Assembly (NCBI RefSeq): GCF_004340875.1
Contig: NZ_SLXQ01000019.1
Coordinates: forward strand, 1 to 64,000
Length of the DNA: 64,000 bases
Direction: 5' to 3'
DNA from: Tamaricihabitans halophyticus
GTDB lineage: Bacteria; Actinomycetota; Actinomycetes; Mycobacteriales; Pseudonocardiaceae
Part shown: positions 43,729-52,889 of the stretch, piece by piece
Layout: the number at the start of each line of letters is the position of its first letter
Position numbering within the stretch: position 1 is the first letter of the stretch
The notes under the pieces: generated by a model
Told to the model about the DNA's origin: nothing
Seen by the model: only the letters and a program-made list of their open reading frames with translations
Databases searched by the model: none
Translations under genes and position numbers: made by a program

Positions 43729-44952
43729 GTGCCCAGAGTGCTGATCATCGGTGGCGGCATCGCCGGAACCGCGGCGGCGATGGCATTGCACAAGGCCGGC
43801 GAGGACGTCGCGGTGTACGAAGCCTGCGCTTCGGGCGGAGCGGACGCGGGCGCGTTCCTCACCGTAGGGGCTAACGGAATGCTGGCGCTGACACAGCTCG
43901 ATGCCGCCGATGCCGTACGCGAGGCCGGCTTCCCGCTGTCCACAATGGATCTCCGGGACGACAAGGGTAAGCCCATCGCCAACGTGCCGCTACGCGGTCC
44001 GCATGGTGCCACGCCGGGGCACCACCACCTGCGGCGCGCCGCGCTTTACCGCGTGTTGCAACAACGGGCGATCGAGCTCGGCATCCCAGTGGTGCACGGT
44101 AAACGGCTCACCGACGTCCACGTATCGGACGCCGCCGTCACGGCGACGTTCGCGGATGGCAGCAGCGCTACGGGCGAACTGCTGATCGGCGCGGACGGGC
44201 TGCACTCCAGCGTTCGGCCAATCATGCACCCCACCGCTGCCGGACCCGCCTACGCCGGACAGCAGGTGTGCTACGGCTATACCAGGACCGCGAGCCCACC
44301 CGCCGATCCGGCGACGTTCCATATGATCAGGGGGCGCAACGGTTCGTTCGGCTACACGGTCTCGCCCGAAGGTGAAACCTGGTGGTTCGCCAGAACCCCC
44401 GGCCAGGAACTGCACCCGGACCAACTCACCGCCAGCCCGGAGCGCTGGCGCGACCGCCTCATCGAGGAGTTCCGCCAAGACCGGACACCCGCCGCTGACA
44501 TCGTCGGCCACACCACCGCCGAGTTGTTCGTCGACAACATCTACCACCTGCCCGATGCCCCCTGGCTGGCCGGACCGATGGTACTGATCGGCGACGCGGC
44601 ACATGCGGCGTCGCCCGCCTCCGGCCAGGGCGCGTCCATGGCACTGGAGGACGCGGTGATGCTCGGTAAGGCCCTCCGCGATCTGCCGACCCACGACGAG
44701 GCCGTCGCCTGCTATGAGCTACTTCGCCGCGCCAGAGTCAACCGCGTCATCTCCAGCGGTGCCCGGCTGACCCCGGCCAAGATGCCGAATGCGCTACAAC
44801 GCACCGTGCGCAACGCCAGATCGCGGAGGCAGTGGAAACCGAACGCGGAGCCAGCCGACCGGGATTGGCTTTTCGACTACCCGCTCGACTGGACGATTCC
44901 GGTAGATCACGAGTTGGCCCGACAGACCGATCAGCTACAGCGATCCGACTGA
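43729..44952 (+). CDS. FAD-dependent aromatic hydroxylase-type monooxygenase
   Basis: A 407-residue group A flavoprotein monooxygenase. The Rossmann motif GGGIAGTAAAMALHKAGEDVAVYEA begins at residue 5, the DG motif is GADGLHSSVRP near 158-168, and the GD motif VLIGDAAHAASPASGQGAS near 285-303. It resembles PHBH/zeaxanthin-epoxidase-like enzymes of actinomycetes. The substrate is unknown. GTG start at 43729; a monocistronic unit with a palindrome in its promoter region. Confidence 0.85.
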   Translation: MPRVLIIGGGIAGTAAAMALHKAGEDVAVYEACASGGADAGAFLTVGANGMLALTQLDAADAVREAGFPLSTMDLRDDKGKPIANVPLRGPHGATPGHHHLRRAALYRVLQQRAIELGIPVVHGKRLTDVHVSDAAVTATFADGSSATGELLIGADGLHSSVRPIMHPTAAGPAYAGQQVCYGYTRTASPPADPATFHMIRGRNGSFGYTVSPEGETWWFARTPGQELHPDQLTASPERWRDRLIEEFRQDRTPAADIVGHTTAELFVDNIYHLPDAPWLAGPMVLIGDAAHAASPASGQGASMALEDAVMLGKALRDLPTHDEAVACYELLRRARVNRVISSGARLTPAKMPNALQRTVRNARSRRQWKPNAEPADRDWLFDYPLDWTIPVDHELARQTDQLQRSD

Positions 44953-44959
44953 CCAAACC

Positions 44960-45412
44960 TCACGAGGCGGCGTGGCCGTGCCCGTGCGCGTGGCCGTGCC
45001 CGTGTCCATGGAAGTGGCCATGGCCGCCAGCCTTGGGCGCTTCCTTTCCGCCGTCGCCGGGTAACGGATCGCCGGCACGCAATGGCTTGTCGTGGTATCT
45101 GCCCTCATGCGCGAGAACTGGACGGGTATCCCCGGCCAGCTCCGGGTGCCGCTGCTCCAGCCGCTGGCGCTGATCCCAGTCGCGACGCAGTTTGGTCACG
45201 TACTCCCGGTTGCCGTTGTAGGTACCCCGCCAGGTCTGCGGCATTTCCTCGCGCGCCAGTCCGGCGCCTGCCTTCCCGAGCACCGCCGCAGCCGACGGCA
45301 ACTTCGCCGGCTCGGCGCCGCAGTCCGGGCAACCGGGAGCCGGCGCCTCGGGATGCGGCTGTAGCTTCTCGAAGCGCAGCCCGCAGGCACAGCGGTACTC
45401 GTAGATCGGCAT
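44960..45412 (-). CDS. FmdB-family zinc-ribbon protein with a histidine-rich tail
   Basis: A 150-residue protein. [18 protein letters not shown] and CPDCG give the FmdB zinc ribbon (Cys8, Cys10 and a later CxxC). The middle is charged, and the last 20 or so residues alternate His and Gly ([18 protein letters not shown]), a likely metal-binding tail. It follows the iron-dependent alcohol dehydrogenase gene by 17 nt, so a metal-supply or regulatory role for that enzyme is possible (inference). Confidence 0.8.
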   Translation of the reverse strand: MPIYEYRCACGLRFEKLQPHPEAPAPGCPDCGAEPAKLPSAAAVLGKAGAGLAREEMPQTWRGTYNGNREYVTKLRRDWDQRQRLEQRHPELAGDTRPVLAHEGRYHDKPLRAGDPLPGDGGKEAPKAGGHGHFHGHGHGHAHGHGHAAS

Positions 45413-45429
45413 GTCACCCCACCCTTCGG

Positions 45430-46719
45430 CTACCAGTTCTGCACGGATCGGCGCAGGATCTCCGCGATTTCCTCCTCACCAGCCGGACGCGGGCACGTCG
45501 CGAGCAGCCGCTGCTGTTTCATGGTGCCCGGTACCAGGTCCGGGATATCCGCCTCGGTGTACCCGACCGCGCCGATCCCGTTCGGGATGTCGATATCCCG
45601 CATGAGATCCACCAAGACCTGAGGTAAGCGCTCGGCCGGTTCGTCCGCCAGTGCTCCGCCGCCAGAAAGCAACTCCGCGGCATGCTGATGCCGTTCGGGC
45701 GCGGCCGAGTAGGTGAACCGGAACGCCTCCGGCGCGGTCAATGACACGGACTGACCATGCGGAACCATCGGTTCGTCCGGCGGGTAACCAGCCGGTACAT
45801 AGTCCTTGACCATCCCGGCGATGGGATAGGCGTTCGCGTGCGGGATATGCACGCCGGAGTTGCCGAACCCCATACCCGCGAAGGTCGCCGCCATCATCAT
45901 GTCCGTCCGGGCCGCAAGGTCCTCCGCGCCACTGCGCACCGCACGCCGAAACGACCGCGCGAGCAAGCTCAGCGCCTGCTGGCACCACAGGTCGGACACC
46001 GGATTCGCCCCACAGTAGGTGACCCGTTCCTCCGGCTGTTTCCTGGGCAGCGTTCGGTAGTCCCGCGCGGTGTAGGACTCGAGGGCATGGCAGACCACGT
46101 CCATCCCACTCGCCGCCGTGACCTCCGGCGGCACACTCATCGTCAGCAGCGGGTCGACGACCGCCATGGTCGGCCGCAGCCGCCAGTGGCTGATACCGGT
46201 CTTCACCTTCATGGACAGGATGTCGAGCACGCACATCGCCGTGCTCTCCGAGCCGGTACCCGCCGTGGTCGGCACCGCGACAAGCGGTTTGAGCGCTCCG
46301 GCCGGCGTTTTCGCCAGCCCGATCGGCTTGTTCACGTAGTCCATCAGTTCGCCGGGGTGGCTAGTCAGCAGGTTGACCGCCTTCGCCGTATCGATCGCCG
46401 ATCCCCCACCAACGGCCACGAACGCGTCCCACGGACCCTGCTCGCGGGCGTAGCCCACCGCTTTGGCGAAACTGTCGTCGGTGGGTTCAACGTGCACCCC
46501 GTCAAATACCTCGGACACCATCTCGTAGCGCCGCAGGCTATCCGCGATCCGCAGCGGTATCCCGGTGGAGGCGACCCCCGAATCGGTCACGATCAGCACG
46601 CGGCGCACGCCGTGCTGGGCAAGATCGAAACCGATCTCGTCGGCTGCGCCCGCGCCGAATTTCAACGGGGGCGCACCCCAGGTAAAGATCGTTTCCTCGG
46701 TGAGCTCAGGAGTGGTCAT
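45430..46719 (-). CDS. hydroxyacid-oxoacid transhydrogenase / iron-containing alcohol dehydrogenase
   Basis: A 429-residue group III alcohol dehydrogenase. The nucleotide loop [15 protein letters not shown] lies near 104-118, [10 protein letters not shown] near 151-160, and metal ligands in [23 protein letters not shown] and MVPHGQS. Length and [12 protein letters not shown] at the N-terminus match ADHFE1-type HOT, which oxidises 4-hydroxybutyrate while reducing 2-oxoglutarate. ATG at 46719 is used; GTG at 46728 with AAAGG upstream is an alternative. The upstream lactonase supports 4-hydroxybutyrate as substrate. Confidence 0.85.
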   Translation of the reverse strand: MTTPELTEETIFTWGAPPLKFGAGAADEIGFDLAQHGVRRVLIVTDSGVASTGIPLRIADSLRRYEMVSEVFDGVHVEPTDDSFAKAVGYAREQGPWDAFVAVGGGSAIDTAKAVNLLTSHPGELMDYVNKPIGLAKTPAGALKPLVAVPTTAGTGSESTAMCVLDILSMKVKTGISHWRLRPTMAVVDPLLTMSVPPEVTAASGMDVVCHALESYTARDYRTLPRKQPEERVTYCGANPVSDLWCQQALSLLARSFRRAVRSGAEDLAARTDMMMAATFAGMGFGNSGVHIPHANAYPIAGMVKDYVPAGYPPDEPMVPHGQSVSLTAPEAFRFTYSAAPERHQHAAELLSGGGALADEPAERLPQVLVDLMRDIDIPNGIGAVGYTEADIPDLVPGTMKQQRLLATCPRPAGEEEIAEILRRSVQNW

Positions 46720-46744
46720 CTTCGACACCGCGCCTTTCCACTGA

Positions 46745-47557
46745 TCAGGTGTAGTACCCGTCTGGCGCGGTGCGCAGCTGGTGGATCTGATCTGGATCGT
46801 GGCCGAACACCATGGTCGCGTTCGTGCGCTCCGCGACCCCGCGCAGCTTCTCCACCGAGTCGTAGAACTGCTCCAGATTGTTGACGATCGCCGCCGGCAC
46901 GGTGGGCGGCCCATAGCTGTCGCCCATGTACACCGCATCCGAGGTGAAGATCATCGTTCCGGTGTCTGGCAGATCGACCTGCATGGACATACAGCCAGGG
47001 GTGTGTCCCGGCGTCTGCAGCAAGGTCACCCCCGGCAGGAACTCGGTGTCCCCCGAAACGGTCTCGAACTCGAGATCCTCGTAATCCGCCTTCAGGTGCG
47101 CGCCCTGGAAGGCACCTTCGAAGCCGAAGGCGAACTCCTTTTCCTTGTCACTGCAGACCAACGTGGCTTCGCTGTTCTTGAACAGGTTGGCGTTACCGGC
47201 GTGGTCGAAGTGCAGATGGGACAGCACCACATAGTCGATATCACCCGGCTGGAGGTCCAGCTGTTCGAGTCGGGAATGCAGGTACTCGTCCTCGGTTGCC
47301 GCGTCATACGGGAAGAACTCCTGCAACCCGGTCGGCTCCCAGCGCTGTTCCCAGTCCGGCGGGCAGGATGTGTCCCACAGCAGCTTGCCATCCGGCGTAT
47401 CGACCAGCACGCAGTGGCTGGGCACTTCCGTCCATGGCGCTGGTTGGTCCCGGTTGGCTCGACGCTGAATGGTCTTCCCCGGAGCCAGCAGCAACCAGGT
47501 CAGATCCGCGTGCATAGCACCGGTATGCAGAATGCTTACCTTCGTCGGCGCGGCCAT
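46745..47557 (-). CDS. AHL/gamma-butyrolactone lactonase-like metallo-hydrolase
   Basis: A 270-residue MBL-fold protein. SHLHFDHAGN near 113-122 gives the HxHxDH set, TPGHTPGCMS and FTSDAVYMGD the remaining ligands, and Tyr near 210 matches the lactonase active-site Tyr. It is related to AiiA/AttM (BlcC). ATG at 47557 has GGGAG upstream. With the downstream dehydrogenase it resembles the Agrobacterium blc route, gamma-butyrolactone to 4-hydroxybutyrate to succinate semialdehyde. Confidence 0.85.
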   Translation of the reverse strand: MAAPTKVSILHTGAMHADLTWLLLAPGKTIQRRANRDQPAPWTEVPSHCVLVDTPDGKLLWDTSCPPDWEQRWEPTGLQEFFPYDAATEDEYLHSRLEQLDLQPGDIDYVVLSHLHFDHAGNANLFKNSEATLVCSDKEKEFAFGFEGAFQGAHLKADYEDLEFETVSGDTEFLPGVTLLQTPGHTPGCMSMQVDLPDTGTMIFTSDAVYMGDSYGPPTVPAAIVNNLEQFYDSVEKLRGVAERTNATMVFGHDPDQIHQLRTAPDGYYT

Positions 47558-47725
47558 GTGCACTCCCTTCCGCGGGCGGGCTCCTCGACGGAGATCCGCA
47601 ACGGTCGAGCCTTGCGAGATCCGGATATCCAAATGGCAAATCGCTTGCTGGCAGGCCCGCGCACAGCGGCCTGCGATTGGTCGACAACAACGTCTCGTCA
47701 CGCGAATTCACTGTCAGCACATCTC

Positions 47726-47753
47726 ACAGTAGCGACCGTGGATGTGAAGTCAA
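47726..47753 (-). promoter_or_regulatory. probable promoter of the lactonase operon
   Basis: On the minus strand TTGACT (47748-47753), 16 nt, then TACTGT (47726-47731). An inverted repeat ACTGT (47710-47714) / ACAGT (47726-47730) overlaps the -10 and may be a regulator site. Confidence 0.5.
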
Positions 47754-47787
47754 CCACAATGGACGGCGACTCGGAGCGGAACGAGTC

Positions 47788-48978
47788 CTAGCGTGCGGGC
47801 GCCTGCCGATGCCGGATCCGACGGGTGAGTAGCCGGCCCGCCGGGCGCTCCACCACCACGGTGAGCAACCAACCAGCCACGACGGCCGCGCCGAAGATGA
47901 CGACCAGCCGTGGCCAGGGGCCTACCCCGAGATCGGCGAGCAGGCGCGCGAGTACGTAACCGAGCTGCTGCTGTACCAGATACACGCCAAAGGTAATGCC
48001 AGCCAGCCAGCGCAGCTGCGCGCGGAATCGCACGAACACCGGAAACATCCAGTCGGGACCGCTCGCCGCCTTGGCGACAAGCAGTACGAACACCCCGAAC
48101 GCGAGCATCACCGGCAGGTTGATCTCGGACAGATCAGGACTGCTGACGAACTGCGCGGTTGTCACCACCAGCGTCAGCGCCACCAGATGTCGCGTGCCCA
48201 TCCGGCCGTTCGACCACAACCAGATGGCCACACCGACGGCGAACAACCGCGCGTAGCTGAGCCCGAGTCCGCTGACGGCGGGCGCTACCCATTCGCGCAC
48301 CGTGTCGAACGGATGCATGGCGACCGGGAGCAGTAGCGGGATCACGATCATCGCCCAGAGCAGCCAGAAGATCCGCGCACCCCGTACCAGGCGGCGCGGA
48401 AACAACATGGCCGCCGCCGCGAAGGCGAGCACCTGAATCGGCATCGTCCAGTACGACGGATCGACCCAGTGGAAATCCGCTGACCACGGCACGATCATGG
48501 CGAGGTTGGTCCCGAGATCGAGCGGTGTAGGGAGATACCACGGACGCACCCCCTCGGCCGGCCCATCGACGCTGATCGGATCCGCGAACATTGTCCCGAG
48601 GAACCCACCGGGAAAGGTGAGGCCGTTGAACCCGGCTACGGCATAACGGGTGAGTCCATAGGTCAGCAGCACCGCGACGACAAAGGTCGGCAGTAATCGC
48701 GCGCACCGGTGCCAGAGCCACCGAGTGGGCCGCGCGCGCCGGATCGTCACGCAGACGAAATACGCCGAGACGACCATCAGCCCTGCCGCGCCGAACGGGA
48801 GGTTGCTGCGCGGGAAGTACTCCCCCAGCTCTGGATGTATCCGTGGTCCGGAACTCGTTACGTGGCCGAGGATCACGAAGAAGACGGCGACGACCCGGAC
48901 GACATCCCAACTGATTCGCCGCGAGGACGGGGCGGCCTCGCCGGCGCCAACAGGGGACAGATCTGACGACGCGGACAA
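47788..48978 (-). CDS. membrane acyltransferase 3 family protein
   Basis: About 396 residues with 10-11 hydrophobic helices. RRISWDVVRVVAVFFVILGHVTSSG holds the RxxxR/His catalytic region of Acyltransf_3 enzymes, which O-acylate cell-surface polysaccharides, lipids or antibiotics. TTG at 48978, after GGGGATCAGA, is the likeliest start; the frame stays open to 49059. It is probably transcribed after the phosphodiester-glycosidase gene on the same strand. The substrate is unknown. Confidence 0.75.
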   Translation of the reverse strand: MSASSDLSPVGAGEAAPSSRRISWDVVRVVAVFFVILGHVTSSGPRIHPELGEYFPRSNLPFGAAGLMVVSAYFVCVTIRRARPTRWLWHRCARLLPTFVVAVLLTYGLTRYAVAGFNGLTFPGGFLGTMFADPISVDGPAEGVRPWYLPTPLDLGTNLAMIVPWSADFHWVDPSYWTMPIQVLAFAAAAMLFPRRLVRGARIFWLLWAMIVIPLLLPVAMHPFDTVREWVAPAVSGLGLSYARLFAVGVAIWLWSNGRMGTRHLVALTLVVTTAQFVSSPDLSEINLPVMLAFGVFVLLVAKAASGPDWMFPVFVRFRAQLRWLAGITFGVYLVQQQLGYVLARLLADLGVGPWPRLVVIFGAAVVAGWLLTVVVERPAGRLLTRRIRHRQAPAR

Positions 48979-49121
48979 TCTGATCCCCAGTAGGCATTTC
49001 GGGCGGACACGGTCGAGTGAGAGTACCCGGCGCACCGCGCCAGCACCGCATCCGCCCAAGCACTGGCGTAGCCGCAGGGGCGGACGTGCTCGTTGCCGCC
49101 GCCCAGCACCCGCCCGCTCAG

Positions 49122-50354
49122 TTACCCGCCCACGCGTATCCCGATGCCGTTGGCCACCGACCGCTCGGCGCCATCCGAAGGATCATTGCGTACCGTGACC
49201 TTGTCCGCGCCGGATTCCCGTGCGACGAGCGTCGAGGAGCCGCCGCCATCCAGGTTCACGGCGGCGGCCGCACCCAGATCCACCTGCAGATCGGCCAGTT
49301 CCGCGATACTCATTCCCACGCTGGATCCCGACCGACCGTCCACGGTCGCCAGGTACACGGTCTTGCCATCCGCACTGACGCCGGCCGAAGTACGCGGCGC
49401 CAAGGTGCCGGTATCCAGGTCAGGCAACGCCGAACCATCCCGCAGGATCGGCGCGCCACCGACCGCGAAGTCGAGGTCCGTGCCATCGGCCGATTCGAGT
49501 TGATAGTCCACGGTGACCTTGTCCCCGACGGCAAGCTCGCCGAGCTCCGCCGCGCCCTGTTCCCTGCCGACCAGCACCACGGAATCCTCCGCGATGTCTC
49601 CGGAGCCAGGTTCGTCGGCGGTATCAGTGACCTCCCCGCCGGTGATCGTGACCTCCGCGGTTTCCGAACTGCACGGTGCCTGTCGATCGGTATCCGTGCC
49701 GCAGGTCGCCCGCATCCGGGACGCCGTGCCCCAGTCGCTGGTGAATGCGCCGATACCGTCCACCGCGATCGCGTACTGGTTCAGTCCTGCGAGGTCGAAA
49801 TTGCCCTTGTCGCCTTGCACGCTGCCCGCAAGGGTCAGCGTATCGACCCGTGCCGCACCGTCGGCGCCGACCGCGAAGACATCCTTGGTCGATGTGCCCT
49901 CGGCCAAGCCTGGGCCGAACCGCTGACCGTCTGGCACCGCGGCCTTGAGCTGGTTGCCGTTCGCGATCACGGGGCCTACCGGCGCGCTCGTCGCCGGCGC
50001 CGGGTCGTGTTCCTGGGTGATATTGAAGAAGTCCGCGTTCACCCCGCCGACCGCCCCAGCCGAATCCGCCATCGCCGAGACGGCCTCCCCTGCCGCGATC
50101 TCGCCCGGATACAGCAGGTCGAGCGCGACCCCGGACTGCCCCAGCTCGGCGGTCAACACGTGGGCCACCACCGAACCGTTGTCCGTGGACAGTTCCATCC
50201 GCTCATAGCTGACTCCCGGCGCTATTTCCTCGACCGCGTTCGCCGGTTGTGTCGCGGCAGCGGCCGGTGTCAGCAGCGAGCCGAGTAGCAGGGCCGCGAC
50301 CGGCGCGCCGGTCGCCCGCAGCAAGGTGGTGGAGGTCGGCACGAGGCACCCCAT
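49122..50354 (-). CDS. secreted phosphodiester glycosidase (NAGPA-domain) protein
   Basis: A 410-residue exported protein. Signal peptide at about 1-35 (hydrophobic GAPVAALLLGSLLTPAAAA, cleavage near AAA-TQ). The C-terminal NAGPA domain (PF09992) is recognised by GGVNADFFN, VDGRSGSSVGMSIAELADLQVDLGA and AVNLDGGGSSTLV. The human relative removes GlcNAc capping phosphate; bacterial members are exo- or phosphodiester glycosidases acting on envelope or environmental glycans. It lies upstream of the acyltransferase and divergent from the sugar ABC operon. Confidence 0.82.
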   Translation of the reverse strand: MGCLVPTSTTLLRATGAPVAALLLGSLLTPAAAATQPANAVEEIAPGVSYERMELSTDNGSVVAHVLTAELGQSGVALDLLYPGEIAAGEAVSAMADSAGAVGGVNADFFNITQEHDPAPATSAPVGPVIANGNQLKAAVPDGQRFGPGLAEGTSTKDVFAVGADGAARVDTLTLAGSVQGDKGNFDLAGLNQYAIAVDGIGAFTSDWGTASRMRATCGTDTDRQAPCSSETAEVTITGGEVTDTADEPGSGDIAEDSVVLVGREQGAAELGELAVGDKVTVDYQLESADGTDLDFAVGGAPILRDGSALPDLDTGTLAPRTSAGVSADGKTVYLATVDGRSGSSVGMSIAELADLQVDLGAAAAVNLDGGGSSTLVARESGADKVTVRNDPSDGAERSVANGIGIRVGG

Positions 50355-50593
50355 TTCCGGAGAAGATCAGGTCAATGCGGCCCGACCCGCGCGGTGCGCG
50401 GATCCGGACACCTCATCATGAGCTGCCACCGCGCACCGAGCCAGCAGAACACCGCCAATTCACTCGCTTTTCCGGCAAGTTCAGTAGATGTACGCACACT
50501 CGCCACGCCATATCCATCCTTTGTGGACAACCATCGGACGGCGACGTGCCCGGCCACTGGTTGACGTGGCACGGATCACCCATTAGCGTCGCA

Positions 50594-50607
50594 AGAAATC
50601 GTTTACT
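50594..50607. promoter_or_regulatory. LacI-family operator upstream of the sugar ABC operon
   Basis: AGAAATCGTTTACT is a near-perfect palindrome (AGnAAnCGnTTnCT) with the central CG typical of LacI-family sites. It lies 16 bp before the solute-binding-protein start. No LacI gene is in the window, so the regulator is unlinked. Confidence 0.55.
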
Positions 50608-50622
50608 CCGATCGAGGTGCAT

Positions 50623-51990
50623 ATGTCGGAGCCACCACGAAACCCGCGAGGGGCGGCACCTCCCCTGCTGACCAGGCGTGCCGCCCTAGGCGGGCTGACC
50701 GCGCTCGGCCTCGGCTCGCTCGGCACCGGCGCCCTCACCAGCTGCGCCCCGTCCAACGCTGACGAGCTCGCTTTCTGGAACTTCATCGGCCCCGGCGGCA
50801 CCTCACAGGAACAGAGCGACTGGATCCAGCGGCTGGCCGCGGCATGGAACGCGGACCACCGTCCCAAGGTTCGCCTTCGATATGTACCCAACGCCGACTA
50901 CCTCAATGGCCCGACCCTCCAGACCGCGTTCAGTGCGAACCATGGGCCCGATGTGTTCATGCTCAGTCCCGGCGATTTCCTGCGTTACCACAACGCCGGC
51001 GTGCTCGCTGATCTCACGCCCTACCTGAATGCCACCGTGCGTGCGGACTATCTACCGGGTGCGTTGGATTCACGAACGTTCGAAGGGCGGGTGTACGGGC
51101 TGCCCATGGAAAGCGAGCCGCTGGCGCTCTTCTACAGCACCGAGGCGTTCGAGCGCGCCGGGCTCTCCGCCGCGGACGTTCCGCGTACCTGGGACCAACT
51201 GCTCGACGTCGCGGACAAGCTCACCACGGCTCGCCGCTTCGGTCTGGTTGTCGAGACCAATCCCGGCTATTACCAGAACTTCACCTGGTACCCGTTCATG
51301 TGGATGGGCGGCGGCTCACCGCTGGCCGCGGATCAGCGGCGCAGCACGTTCGACAGTAAGGCGACCGTCGCCGCGCTCCGTCTCTGGCAGGAAGCCATCA
51401 ATCGTGGCCTCGCTCCCGGTCGTCCACAGGGGTCCGGCGGCAATGACTCGATTTCCAATCTCGCCGCCGGCTACTGCGCCATGCAGCAGGTGGGCATCTG
51501 GGCGATCGGCGAGATCGCTGAGCTAGCCCCGGATTTCCGCTATGGCGTGGCACCGTTACCAGTGCCCGAGGGCGGCGAGGAACTGACCTGTGCTGGCGGT
51601 TGGGCGCTCTGCGCGAACGCCAAGGGACGGGACCCGGATGCCGCCGCCCGATTCGTTGCCTGGGCGCTCGGCGGTTCGGACGCGGCGTGCATCGAGCGAA
51701 GCCGGCAGTGGAACACGAAAGTCAAGATGACGATTCCGGTTCGCGATTCGGTACGCCGCGCGGCGCAACGGCAGGGCGACTTCGAGAACCCGGCCTATCG
51801 GCTCTTCGTCGACCGAATCGCTCCGAAGGCGGTGGGCGAGCCGCGTTATCCGGTGGAAATTTACCGGACGATCTCGGACACGCTGCAAGCCTGCCAGCTG
51901 GACAACGCCGATCCGGCGGCTTCGGCCGCACAAGCTACCGAAGCGATCGATACGTTTCTGTCCACCTACGACGGAGCGCCGATCCAATGA
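50623..51990 (+). CDS. ABC sugar transporter solute-binding lipoprotein
   Basis: A 455-residue family 1 (MalE/UgpB-type) binding protein. The N-terminus has TRRAALGG, a twin-arginine-like pair, then a hydrophobic stretch ending LTSC, a lipobox with Cys near residue 42. Conserved parts include DVFMLSPGDFLRYH, GLPMESEPLALFYSTEAFERAG and WMGGGSPL. ATG at 50623 has GAGG at 50614-50617. The stop overlaps the first permease (ATGA). Confidence 0.9.
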   Translation: MSEPPRNPRGAAPPLLTRRAALGGLTALGLGSLGTGALTSCAPSNADELAFWNFIGPGGTSQEQSDWIQRLAAAWNADHRPKVRLRYVPNADYLNGPTLQTAFSANHGPDVFMLSPGDFLRYHNAGVLADLTPYLNATVRADYLPGALDSRTFEGRVYGLPMESEPLALFYSTEAFERAGLSAADVPRTWDQLLDVADKLTTARRFGLVVETNPGYYQNFTWYPFMWMGGGSPLAADQRRSTFDSKATVAALRLWQEAINRGLAPGRPQGSGGNDSISNLAAGYCAMQQVGIWAIGEIAELAPDFRYGVAPLPVPEGGEELTCAGGWALCANAKGRDPDAAARFVAWALGGSDAACIERSRQWNTKVKMTIPVRDSVRRAAQRQGDFENPAYRLFVDRIAPKAVGEPRYPVEIYRTISDTLQACQLDNADPAASAAQATEAIDTFLSTYDGAPIQ

Positions 51991-52889
51991 GCGGGCTGAC
52001 CATGCTGGTGCCCCGCAGACCAAGTCAGGCGCGCGCCGGCTACGGCTTTTTCGCCCTGGACGGCATCGGACTGGTGGTGTTCGTCGCCGGCCCGGCACTG
52101 CTGGCGATCGCAATCGGACTGTTCGATGTGGATGGATTCGGCAAGGTCGAGTTCGTCGGGCTGGACAACTACCGGCTGATGGCGCGCGATCAGCTGCTGT
52201 GGAAGAGTTTCGGGATCACGGCGACCTACGTGGCACTGTTCGTGCCACTGGCATTCGTGGTCAGTCTCTGCCTCGCGTTGCTCACCAGGCGCGACTACCC
52301 CGGCGTCGGCCTGGTACGAACAGCGCTCTTTCTCCCGAACGTGATTAGCCTTGTCGTCGTTGGCGTACTGTGGAAGTTTCTGCTGACGGACAAAACCGGT
52401 GCGGTGAGCTCGATCCTCGCCCCATTCGGCCTTGGCGACGTCTCATGGCTCAGCGATACCGCGCTCGCGCTGCCCACCCTCGTACTGATCAGTGTCTGGT
52501 TCCTGATGGGCTACCAGATGCTCATCTTCCTGGCCGGTCTGCAGGATATTCCGCAGGATCTGTACGACGCCGCCACGGTGGATGGCGCGAACTACTGGCA
52601 GCGCTTCTGGAGCGTGACCTGGCCCGCGCTGCGCCCGACCAGCTTCTTCGTACTGGTGACCTCGTTGGTCAACGCCGCGACCGGCGTACTGGCCTTCGAT
52701 CTGATCTACGTGACCACCCAGGGCGGCCCGGCCAATGCGACGTCCACGGTTATCTATTACGCCTATCAGCAAGCCTTCCTGTATGGCCGGTTTGGCTATG
52801 CGGCGGCGATCAGCGCCATGATCGTGGCGGCGCTGATCGTGGTAACCGGCGCGCTTTTCGCGGCGACCCGTGGGGGGGCGATTCGATGA
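51987..52889 (+). CDS. ABC sugar transporter permease (MalF-type)
   Basis: A 300-residue inner-membrane permease with six predicted helices. The EAA coupling loop reads DLYDAATVDGANYWQRFWSVTWPALRP near 190-216. The start is fixed by ATGA overlap with the binding protein. Confidence 0.9.
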   Translation: MSGLTMLVPRRPSQARAGYGFFALDGIGLVVFVAGPALLAIAIGLFDVDGFGKVEFVGLDNYRLMARDQLLWKSFGITATYVALFVPLAFVVSLCLALLTRRDYPGVGLVRTALFLPNVISLVVVGVLWKFLLTDKTGAVSSILAPFGLGDVSWLSDTALALPTLVLISVWFLMGYQMLIFLAGLQDIPQDLYDAATVDGANYWQRFWSVTWPALRPTSFFVLVTSLVNAATGVLAFDLIYVTTQGGPANATSTVIYYAYQQAFLYGRFGYAAAISAMIVAALIVVTGALFAATRGGAIR

